From Amyelois transitella (lineage: Eukaryota > Arthropoda > Insecta > Lepidoptera > Pyralidae): a DNA stretch of 64,000 nucleotides. A program made the position numbers and the translations under genes. Under the pieces are notes generated by a model. That model did no database searches. It was not told where the DNA came from and saw nothing but the letters and a program-made list of their open reading frames with translations. The DNA lies in assembly GCF_032362555.1 (NCBI RefSeq), contig NC_083523.1, positions 4,563,501 to 4,627,500 on the forward strand, written 5' to 3'. Numbering within the stretch: position 1 is the stretch's first letter; every line of letters starts with the position of its first letter. This document shows positions 1 to 10,302 of this stretch, in pieces.

Positions 1-614
1 TAAAAGCCTTGTTAATAACTTTATCTGTAAGTTTATCTACGAATAGTCTAATTTCCTATGAACAAACCCAGACTCAATATAAACGTTGATCCCTGTGTAG
101 GTAATAATTCTATATCTGTGGATCCTTTGACGTTACATAACTTACGGCTAAGAAAATAATTTTTAATACATATAAAGTTACAATAAATGCTTTATTTATT
201 GAGGTGGTTACCTTATGTCTGAACTATTAGTACTAGTCTCTCTCAATTTGTATGCATTTGCATGCTTTGCAAACAGTGGCTTGCAGCGTAAGTAGGTGTT
301 CGTGACTTGAATACATCTTACTTTGAAACCATGGCAAACCTTGATAATTTATTTGTTCCAAATTAACTAATTGACAGTGCAGAAAAGTGTGTCAAGTATC
401 GAACTCATGGGGTTTCCCAAGTGCATCCTGTTCACATTGTTATAAGTACCTATATATTTTCCTGATTGTGTGATACTTACATATACTTAACATTTAGGTG
501 AACATTATTTTGTCATACTCTTTAAACTTACCCATGTGCAATTAAGTACCTTTAGCCATTAACCACTCGACTTGATGAAGCTATATTTTACTGACTCTGT
601 GTATTTCTCCTCAG
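1..614 (+). other. Intron of the annexin gene
   Basis: This stretch lies upstream of the first visible annexin exon, whose opening two bases complete a codon begun in an exon left of the window. I see no further exon here. The DNA is AT-rich without a clear repeat, and a pyrimidine tract ending TTTCTCCTCAG closes it at 614. Confidence 0.7.
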
Positions 615-3600
615 TATACAACAAAAGCCTGGAATCAGATCTGAAAGGCGACACCTCTGGGCATTTCAAGAGGCTTTGCGTCTCGCTATGTATGGCCAAT
701 CGCGACGAAAACCAAGGCGTGGACGAAGGTGCCGCCAAAGCGGACGCAGAGGCCCTGGCTAACGCTGGCGAAGGCCAGTGGGGCACCGACGAATCCGTTT
801 TCAACTCCATCCTTATAACACGCTCTTACCAGCAGTTGAGACAGGTAAAAGTTTCATAACAACTTATTTCATACTTTGGCTCGCTATTACTGAATATAAA
901 AACCTTCGTGTAAAAACCTGACTTACCCAATCCAGTTTCATGGTCAAACAAGCACCCCGGGGTCGTCTTCAAGGAGGTGCGGAGGCAACCGGGACTAACG
1001 CCGGAAGGAAGAAGTGTGTAGCTACATACCTACATCACAATAGTTACTAATTTAGCAGCAGTCCTTGATTATCTTTTATTTAATAAATTGAGTTATTAAA
1101 AAATATTATAGATATCTATGTACCTACTTACTTGACGAGCAGAATAATTAAAGTTTTCTACATTGTTTCCAAATACCGTGACGAATCGCCGAACAAGCAT
1201 TCTCGCTACTTTTACCCGTAATTGTTTACGATAGACGCATCGATTACATTGAAACCTTTGCAGTCGGCATGCCTAAGATTTCATAGAATACTAACGTTTC
1301 GTGGAAATCATAAAGTATTTTCTTGCAAAATTAGTTGTTGATTTTATATATAATAAAAATATATAGGTATATAATAAAAATATAATAAAAATATAATAAA
1401 AATATATATAATAATAATATATATTTAATTTTTTTAATTAAAAGTTGGATAAAAATTTCGTTTTTGAGCAGATTATAAGTGGCATAAAACATATGATATT
1501 AATGAAAAGCTTCGCGATGCAAATATAAATTTCAACACGCAAGCATATTTTGTATTGGAAAGTCCCATAATAATTCAAATTTAATATTAATATATGTATA
1601 TATTAAGTCAAATCGGCTTTTGTAGATTAATTCAGAAGATTGAAAAAAATCGAGGACTGTATTTTTTTTTAATTAAAATTTATACTTTTTTGTTCGAACA
1701 GTATTTTTCATAGTCTTGTAATGATTGCACCTACTGTAACCCACCTGCCTGTATAATTGATGGTACATATTACCAACTATTTTATAATTCACATAACATA
1801 AAACCCATGGTCATATGACTCCGATTATGAGCACATTCTGACTCATGAAACTCAATGACTTGCCTTACATGTATCATAGTTGGCAATTCCAATGTGTTTG
1901 TTCACTGATTTAACAGTTTATTCATCGGTTTACTGTTTATTGCAGATATTTGCCGAGTACGAGGCGTTGACCGGAAAAGACATTGAAGAGTCTATCAAGA
2001 AGGAATTTTCTGGAAGCGTAGAGAAAGGCATGCTGGCTATTGGTAAGATATCTTATTACACGAACTGATATTAGGTATTACTCTTCGCATACTTCCTAAA
2101 GTATTTAACATAACTTCCTTTTTTTCATATTGATGTATAGTCTTTAATTTCAAGTTTTAAAGCTTTATATACATATAAATATCTTCTTTGTCTCTTACGA
2201 GGTAGACAGGGCCAACAAGTCATAGTTTCCTTTAAATAAAATAAATAGACCTCTTTCATGATAGTGAGAAAAAATTCACATTGCTAACTGCAAAAGCACA
2301 GTGATAGTGGATGATCTTTTAAGCACTATATATTTTTATCAAATAACTTTAATAATGTACAGCAGTATTAACGATCATTACGCCAAAACTAAAACCAAGG
2401 TCGCACTAATCTGTTACACCAGGAAGGCACGCGACCTTGCGCTTCCACCGACCATTCAACTTTTTGTCCCCAATCACGTCTACTGCTATTATTCTACGTA
2501 TTGTGTTATAGACGAGAGGCCTGACTTGACAAATAAATATTAACTCAATTAAATGATACGGCCGACTAAACTCAACTGGAAAGAGCTCTTAAGTAGAAAC
2601 TGAATTCAGACTCCGCGGTCAAGTTTCATAAAATTTACTTTTGCTTTAGTTTCCAAATGAAATTCGAGAATATTCAAAAATACCTACGTCATATAAAATT
2701 TGAGTGAAATCAAAGATTGTCTTAAACTTATTTGGTGGTTGATTAGTTATCTCGTTAATGATTTAAAAAATAAAATGCTGTAGTTGCCACTTGTGATAGT
2801 ATTACTTCGTCGAGATGACAAAGCGCTAGTAATTTAAAGTGCGCTTTCTTAAAGTACAAAAGTTATAACTCATTTTCCCGCGTCTACAACAGACAATTAA
2901 TAAAAAAATCACTTGTTTTCTAGTAAAATGCGTGAAGAGCAAAGTAGGATTCTTCGCTGAGCGCCTCTACTATTCCATGAAGGGCTTAGGCACCAACGAC
3001 AAGACCCTGATCAGAATCGTGGTCAGTCGCTCAGAGATCGATCTGGGAGACATCAAGCAGGCATTCCTCGAGAAATACGGGAAACCTTTAGAGGACTGGA
3101 TTGCTGTAAGTCTCTTTCATCTTAATTATTTTTTTTTTAGTTTGAAGACCATTATTTTTTTTCATTTAGGATGACGCTTGTTTGATGCCGGCTGAGTAAA
3201 TGCAAGGCCGGCCTATGCCCGTGGTACTACATACACAGCCTATAACACCCGCAGTATTTCCGAAGATTAGCCCTTTCAAACACATGAACAATCAAAGTTA
3301 TATACAACATTACTTTACGTTTTATTACTACTAGTATAGACAAAAGTATTTTTTTTAAATATGTAATTTTCGTGAAAGTGGCTTAATTTGCATTAAAAAG
3401 AATAATGGTCTTTTTTGTTGCATCTACCATGAGATTTTTTATTATTGGAACCAGTTTAAATTGCTATAGTAGTAAATTCTTAAGTAACTTGAACAGAATG
3501 CTTGAGATGTATTACTGCTACTATTTTATTACATTAAAGAAGATTATCTCATGATAGATGTAAACAATCGAACATTTTGAGTCATTTAGTGAAATGCATT

Positions 3601-5311
3601 TTACTATAATAGCTTGTGTTTTCGAATATGGTACCTCACATTTGATGTGATAATATACATACACCTAACCGTATCTATGTATGAACTAACTATCATGTCA
3701 TTGCTAACATGATCAAACTTTTCGGCCTCGGAAATCACCAGATTACATTTGTAGAAACAATCAAAATGTTTGTTCGTACTGTAGATAATTAACTGCATGG
3801 AAACCTTACTATTTTAATACTACGATTGCTAAGAAACTGTCCCATAGTTCGTGTTAATTCGACGAGAAAAATCAGCATGATAATAAATCTATGAAAACTT
3901 CTTTCACTTTCATTTCATCATATCATAACACTATCAATACAGATTATAAATAAATTTTTGGTACCAATAAAATTGATTCAGGAGCTTAAAAACAAGTAAA
4001 TAACATTGTGACATGTGACTTCAATGTTGGTTTTCAAGATGCTTACGAGAGGGTGTGCGTTTGAGTTTATTCACACAAAGACTAGAACAATGGCCTTTGG
4101 TTACAGGGCGACACTTCCGGGGATTACAAGAAGGCTTTATTGACCCTTGTCGAATAATATCAGCGGCGAATAACCACCTAGTTCCATTATTTTAAGTTTT
4201 GTATATGTGTCAATTGTTAGGTGTTAAGATTAAGGCGTGGGTACTAAATTCAACGTTGAATCTCAGGACTTGGAAGAAAAGTTATACGTTATAAGGTCTG
4301 AAAGCATACTGCTAGTGCGGTCTCGTGATTTTATTTCAAACAGTGACCTTATTTAAATATATGTATAAAAGACTGTTGAGAAAGTACAAAAACATTTTTC
4401 AAATAAATATCTTAGTTCCATATAAATGAAATATAACATTCCATAGTTTAAGGCTAGTTTAACTTAAATATAACGTAAAACGTTAATTAACTAAGCTCAT
4501 CGTGAAGGCAAAACCGTCACTGTATGAAATATCGTTTTCACCCGCACATCAGTATGGACACAATCTCACTCATTCACTCTCAAGACAGGTGGAACCACAT
4601 CTCAATATATTACAAGCTCTGTTTGGTATCCATGCCGTTTGTCACAATGATCTGTATATTTCGCTTGTCACGGTCATGTAACTTTCTGCACAGTAGCTAA
4701 CAGCTTCATGCATGAGGGTAGTGGTCGAACCACACTCGTGTTTAGTTTTACAAGTAGATGTTGCAATTGTTTTCAGGAGGAAGTAGGAGGCCCGATCGGC
4801 AGGCTCCTTTCTACAATGTGTTACTAAAACGACAGATTATATAAAACTCAATATAACGAGCGCCATATTGCTGTGTTACTAGAGTCGAATAAAATAGTTT
4901 TGTAACCAAGTACAATCACGTTTGCGTTTGAAAATATATTTTTAATAAACGTTTTTTAAGCTACTTAAGTTAGTTTATTGAATTTTATTTTCATGCTTAA
5001 CACGAATGCACGTTGTGTGATATTTTGTAATGAACTTATGGGCCAGTTTCTTTTTTTGCTCGCTAAAGTTACAGCATTGGTTTTCGATATTGTTTACAGG
5101 AAGACCTAACGGGTGACTTCAGGAATGTGCTAGTCACACTTTGTGCTTAATCCTGCAAAATAAAATTAGTGAACAAAATTTTTTGATTGGAGCTTTGCAT
5201 GTTAGTAGTTAACGTATTCGGATTCGGAATTATTACGGAGTACAATGTAATATTTTGCAGGATGATACGAAGGGGGACTACAAACGTGTTTTACTCACTA
5301 TCGTGTCGTAG
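615..5311 (+). CDS. AnxB9: Annexin B9, 3' part of the gene (repeats II end to IV)
   Basis: Annexins bind acidic phospholipids in a Ca2+-dependent way and act at membranes and in trafficking. Three constitutive exons are visible: 615-844, 1946-2042 and 2924-3105, with phases 2, 0 and 1 at their starts. They encode the end of repeat II ([13 protein letters not shown]), repeat III (GQWGTDES, then TRSYQQLRQ) and most of repeat IV ([21 protein letters not shown]), stopping at PLEDWIA. The GLGT loop of repeat IV is a type II Ca2+ site. The exon ending at 3105 is in phase 0 and can join any of four tail exons at 4107, 4777, 5100 or 5261, each coding 16 residues and a stop. The N-terminus and repeat I lie left of the window. 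The family is certain; the B9 name rests on resemblance to silkworm annexin IX, for which tail isoforms are known. Confidence 0.93.
1330..1435. repeat. AT-rich simple repeat
   Basis: Tandem copies of ATAATAAAAATAT-like units sit in an annexin intron. This is simple-sequence DNA with no coding potential. Confidence 0.8.
4107..4157 (+). CDS. AnxB9: Annexin alternative last exon 1
   Basis: The acceptor TTGGTTACAG ends at 4106 and the exon reads [16 protein letters not shown] then TAA. This is almost the textbook annexin repeat IV ending. It supplies the acidic residue (the D of SGDY) that caps the repeat IV calcium site formed with the GLGT loop. Confidence 0.88.
   Translation, partial: GDTSGDYKKALLTLVE
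4777..4827 (+). CDS. AnxB9: Annexin alternative last exon 2 (lacks the acidic cap)
   Basis: The acceptor TTGTTTTCAG ends at 4776 and the exon reads [16 protein letters not shown] then TAA. It has the same 16-residue length and the same central Gly as its sisters, but Pro replaces the Asp/Glu that normally binds calcium in repeat IV. An isoform with this tail should have a weakened or absent repeat IV type II site (inference from family structure). Confidence 0.8.
   Translation, partial: EEVGGPIGRLLSTMCY
5100..5150 (+). CDS. AnxB9: Annexin alternative last exon 3
   Basis: The acceptor TTGTTTACAG ends at 5099 and the exon reads [16 protein letters not shown] then TAA. The TGDF motif keeps the calcium-capping Asp. 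The tail LVTLCA differs from exons 1 and 4. Confidence 0.86.
   Translation, partial: EDLTGDFRNVLVTLCA
5261..5311 (+). CDS. AnxB9: Annexin alternative last exon 4
   Basis: The acceptor ATATTTTGCAG ends at 5260 and the exon reads [16 protein letters not shown] then TAG. It keeps KGDY with the acidic cap. As the most distal tail it is followed by an ATTAAA signal at 5408. Confidence 0.87.
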   Translation, partial: DDTKGDYKRVLLTIVS

Positions 5312-5407
5312 GAGATCGCATAATAAGACTACAATATTTAATATTTACCTTGTTAAGTTCCGACCTGAAACTGCCTTTGTATTTGTATAACTGTTACGAG
5401 ATGTAAT

Positions 5408-5413
5408 ATTAAA
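5408..5413 (+). terminator. Poly(A) signal ATTAAA of annexin
   Basis: ATTAAA lies 97 bases after the stop of the last alternative exon. It sits just upstream of the opposing RAD51C signal, so the two convergent transcripts probably end within or across each other. Confidence 0.5.
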
Positions 5414-5440
5414 GCTTGATATTTTCGTGAAAATGAGATA

Positions 5441-5446
5441 TTTATT
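5441..5446 (-). terminator. Poly(A) signal AATAAA of RAD51C
   Basis: AATAAA on the minus strand (TTTATT on plus) lies about 80 bases past the RAD51C stop codon. Confidence 0.5.
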
Positions 5447-5524
5447 GGTGCTGTAGTTTTGTTTATACTATTTACATATATTTACAATAATTATAAATTA
5501 AACGATGTATGTTCATGTTGTGTT

Positions 5525-8500
5525 TCACTTCACATCCCTTATTCCCATACTAGTAATCTGAAACAAAGCAAATAGTAAAACAGTGCAGGCATGAAAATGA
5601 GACTGGGGTCTTTTTATATTCAAATTTACTAAAAAAAACTATGAATTTTGTTACTGATTAGTGCCTAATTTCATAACTTGAAATCGTAGTAATAAACTTA
5701 TAAATACTCTTATTTAGCTATCAAAAGGCACAAAACTGACACTAACATCTAGAACAAATTCAGTTAAATTCAGCTATCACTACAATATCACTGTAACTGT
5801 TTTTGACCTGCAGCCAAAAATTGCACATTTCGAGGAAACCCTATTTATTTTGGCCGCCCTCCAACCGTCTATCACTCATCATTTGTAAGTATTATAATAG
5901 TGTAACGTCTGACATCATCGTAAGTATACAAAGAACACATTGACATGACGTCAAAAAATATAAATAATTAAATAGGTAGTAAATTAATCGACATTTATCC
6001 TAAATATAGAAACGAGGACACTGATGTACTGACATATCAACGCACTGCCCAAACTGCTGGGTCTACCAACAGATTTGAAATTTGGCATTAAATTTCCTTA
6101 TGTGGTCTAGGGGCGCATTAAAAGAGAATTTCATGAGAATTCCCATGGGAACGGAAACCAACCATTTTTGATTTTACGCCGGCGGGCAGGCGTGCCCTGA
6201 TTAAACAGGACCACTTTAAAAAGGAACATAAACAGAATAAATGCTGGGAGGATAATGATAAAAACCTTTTCAAGAAATTGGAACAAGTAACATCATTAAA
6301 AAATTACCTGAAAACGCCCAACACTGTTAGCCGAATTGTTACTCTTGAGCATCATAGCCAGCCTTTCTCCCGCAGTGTTCACAGACAATAACACCCGCTT
6401 GTTACATCGATGCGCCCACGCATCTCCCAAAGAACCAACTAACGCGCCGCCAGACAGACCCACTCGGGTGCTCATCTCATTGGTCAAAACCACCTTAAAA
6501 ATCATATAAAGTCTGAGGACAGCTGGGTCTTTAAAATTAGGTATCAGTTAAAATGACCTGGATCTGTTAAAAAAATTTCAAACCCCCACGCGCGTCCTGT
6601 CTAAAACTTCCTGTCGCTATTGCAGTGTGAGTCCATGCCTTCATCTCTGCCCCGTATTAGAATATACGTACTAAGAGGGTAAGCACTTTCACCTAGCAAC
6701 TCAAATATAAATCGTCAAATTGAGTTCCCATTTTACCAGGGTCACGGAGGTAAGATCAAACAAGAGTCGCTTCGCGTTTATACCCTACATACCTACTCCT
6801 GAATCGTACTTTCTGAACTGGGACAAGCACTAACAGGGTTACAATTTGCGTATGTATTAATAAACAGAGGAGGAAACGTGTGAGTAACTTAAGAATAGAG
6901 GGTGTGTAATTAAATTACGATTTTGTTTCTTGTAGTCAGAACTGTGGCTCACTGGATTATTATGTTATTTTACGTTTAGGTTCAACACACGAACACACAG
7001 AGAAAATGAAACTTTACTCTTTGGTCAAATAAAAAGTACTCACTGCAATCTGTTTCTCTACGGCCAACCGTTGCAGTTCAGCCATCTGTCTGAATAGAAG
7101 GCCTGTCCTTTGACCGGGTTCAATGCCCTCTTTGAAAGGGAACGCTATGGAGTCTATAGCAATAAGCCTCATCTGGAATAACATTACAATATTTCACACC
7201 ACATATTTTTAATAACTTATGAAGTCTAAAGAAATAGTCAAAACATCAAAGGCTTTGTTTAACATACATAGATATAATCTCGTTTTTATACCTTACGCGA
7301 TAGCCAGAGCCAACAGTTTTGATTGAACCAAGTCCAGTTGTAGGTACAGCTTAATGATACAATTGCGATACAAATAGCGGCGGGTTGCTAGTCTATCGCC
7401 TACAAGAAGAATCCCAAATTTGTTTAAACCTTTCCCTTTATTAGCTTTTACGATTTACACGGCTATCTTTAATTGGATGTATTTAAATTTAATTTCATAT
7501 TTTGTTTTTGCGCGACAAAAAAGACACGTGGGGAACCAATGGTCTTGGGTTCTTTGATTTTGAGGGCAGGAATCTTATTTATGGGAATCCCAGGTTTTAT
7601 TCTTTTGGAATCGTTTTGATATCATGATAGGAATGATAGATTACAAAATGTTATTTACGTTCGGATTCTCCTCCGCAAACTTTGGCAATCTGTACATAAA
7701 ACTGCAAAACTTTTCTAATCCAAATGCATTAACATAATGTAGTTTTTTGAGTGCTTCTTGTTCGCTCAACCTAGCAGAATCTTCAAGAAGTCTCTGACAC
7801 TTGATGACACTAGCTTTTAGTATCTCTGGAAAAGAGAATTCCTTCATATTTACTACAGTTAACATAAAATAAATAATTGAACAAGTTTAAACAAAATAAG
7901 GCATCTTCTCACAAAGGCACTGCACTCCATGCAACTTGTTCTTGTGCTTGCCCCATGGCCTTCTGGAGGTTGGTGAACTATCAGGGTGCGACGAGATAAC
8001 AAATAATTTTTTGTTGTTCCTAATTTATATTTTTTTAAAACTTGATTATGCTTGCAGCATCACAGCTCCACCTGAATAGATTAAAATGCTATTCCTGTGA
8101 GAATTTAGGAATTTTCATTTTCCTTTTCTCCACAACCCAAATAACATATGTACATGCCAAATTTAATCTAACTATTATATATAGTCATTTGTACTGCATT
8201 TTGTCTGTCAGTAAAATATGTAAAAAAATGTAATAAGTAGGAATGGTTGGGGGAGATAAATGTAAACACCTCCCCATATAATATAAACCTTACTTTACTA
8301 CGTTTTTATTTAAGTACAGGAAGTATACTTCAATATACATGAATAATATATATAATTAATTAATATATATAATATCTATAATTTAGCAAAATAAACATTA
8401 ACATTAGATCACATTTCTCTTCTGGAAATTGAACTTTACCATACCTTTATATCTGTGAATAGTGAAATTTGTATTGGTGTCAATATAAAGTGCTTCTGCA

Positions 8501-9626
8501 TCCAAGCCTCCTAATGCTTTTGGTATTTGACAAGCTGCACATAGTTGGAGACTGAAAATAATGAATGGGACCACCAAGATGATTTTTGTTTTTATTTTTA
8601 TTATATATATTTGGATGACCAACAGCAAGTTTTACAATCATAAGCTTTTAAAATATACATTTAAGAGCCAATAACAGGTTTTCTCTAACAAAAATAGTTT
8701 AAAAAAATGTCACTAGTCCCATGGGACTACTGAGATAACATTATGTCACTTATCCCACCATGGGACATCTCAATGGGACTAGTGGGAAAGATTGGAATTT
8801 AATTTTAAGTTGCCCTGCAATCATATAAAAAAAATTGGTTATCCAATAATATCAAAAGGTTTTTTCTTGTTGTTTTTATTATTATGTCCATGCTTTTTTC
8901 TAAAGTTGTAATTACATACCATAACTGAGTTTTTCCAGTTCCAGGCAAGCCTAAAAACTCTGTAAGTGATCCCAACTGGATGCCTTCATTGCCCAGTACA
9001 TTGTCCAGATTTTGACTAAATGTTGGAATAGATGGTAAGCTGGTTTCTCTCTAAAAATATAAAAAAATATTAAGCAAGTATAAATCAACTGGATAGCAAT
9101 TAGGCATTGAAATGTACACAACAACAAAACTAGAAATTTGGCTTGCCTCTTGCAAATTATATTATTTTAGTCCATCTGTTAAATTTCAAGAGCTGTTTTT
9201 TTTTTGCATATAAAATTGATGTATTAAAAAATAATATAGGTATTTCAAATTGTTCCCTGCACGTTATAATAAAAAAGAACCACTCCATCTCTCTCCCATG
9301 AAAAGGGCAGGCTAAGAAAAAACAGTGTGTGCCAGCTGCTGCTTTTTCCCGTGTAGATTGTAACAATAAAAAAGTGAAAGGCTAATAACTAACTTTGGAT
9401 TCTTCAAGGCAATTGACTAGCAACCTGTTGCTATTTCAATTCAATTAAAGCCATTGAACTGAACGTCGCTTTTCAGACTTTTCGGGACTGTCGATGTCTC
9501 TGGCTTTCCTGGAGGAAGTCTTAACTTTATGTACCTATTTTTTTTTTATCATCACAACTGAATTCCAAGACTATACTTTCCAAGTCTTTAGGCACTTACC
9601 TGCCATAATTCAGTCGCATTGTACAT
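5525..9626 (-). CDS. RAD51C: RAD51C-like recombinase (RecA/RAD51 family; spn-D type)
   Basis: RAD51C is a RAD51 paralogue ATPase of homologous recombination; Drosophila spn-D works in meiotic repair. Seven exons read in phase: 9600-9626, 8920-9050, 8445-8551, 7659-7825, 7044-7172, 6308-6493 and 5525-5557, giving 259 residues. Walker A is GLPGTGKT (about residues 43-50), followed by QLCLQLCAACQIP. Walker B is LIAID (147-151) before SIAFPF. The block LTNEMSTRV, LGDAWAHRC, LAMMLKS and the ending FQITSMGIRDVK match the RAD51C core rather than RAD51B or RAD51D. The protein starts only about 40 residues before Walker A, so the N-terminal helix-hairpin-helix domain of vertebrate RAD51C is absent, as in short insect forms. 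The start ATG at 9626 is the only ATG in the open stretch of that exon. The last exon codes only ten residues. Confidence 0.9.
7275..7465. repeat. Dispersed SINE-like repeat (family R1)
   Basis: The segment contains TTGCTAGTCTATCGCCTACA, AAGAAGAATCCCAAATTTGT and a pyrimidine-rich block. Diverged relatives occur at 13.2, 39.2 and 44.0 kb, where the phrase 'ttgctagcccatcgcctaaa' followed by 'agaagaa' recurs. It is noncoding and lies in a RAD51C intron. Confidence 0.55.
8705..8795. repeat. Repeat with TCCCATGGGAC/AATGGGACTAGTG units
   Basis: Several direct and inverted copies of CACTAGTCCCATGGGACTA and CAATGGGACTAGTG lie within 90 bases of a RAD51C intron. A related stretch occurs near 22,820-22,875. 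It is probably part of a dispersed repeat; I cannot assign a family. Confidence 0.5.
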
Positions 9627-10302
9627 TACATTCAAGTATTCTTTAAGATTGTAGTCCCCGTATATATTAATTTACTCTTTGGATTGTAGGTAAAGTATTT
9701 CCTTCAAAACTATTGCAACAGAGATGAAATAACACCTTTATTTCGTTAAAATTTCTTTTCCCGCCAATTATCAATTAACTGTCACTGTCACACTTGGTCA
9801 TTGTAAAGCAAAGGCCTTTTTACATATATAAGCAACAAGTCGCAACAATCTACGTGACTACCCATGTTTGTCAGAAAGTTAAAGTTATATTTTACTATGT
9901 GTATCTACTAAATTCAAAGTAAGAAGATGGGATATTAATAAGTGACACTTAAGCAGTCTCGATTATACTATCCCCAGTTAAGACTCGCAAAATTTAACCT
10001 TGGTTCTCTAACCACTTGAGATTTCTTACTTACACCTACGGCGACAGGTCGCAAGCGCAAATTTCAACCCGAGTAGAAGCCTGTCATGATTTTTTTACTT
10101 TTGTTTTAACAATGACATTGAAATAAAGTTGACAATGACAATTAACTTGCAAGTTACATTTTGTTTGGGTTTTCGTTCTTTTATTTACCGACTGCTAATG
10201 TTTATTAAATTTACCTTTATTTTGTATTGTAGGATAAAGTAAATTGCTATTGTGCTAAGAAGAGGTGAATTTCACATTTGTTAACTGAGTTTATTTGTCA
10301 AT
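9627..10302. promoter_or_regulatory. Divergent promoter region of RAD51C and MED29
   Basis: About 680 bases separate the two start codons, which face away from each other, so the promoters of both genes must lie here or overlap. No TATA box or other motif stands out. The positional argument is strong, but no site can be named. Confidence 0.5.
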
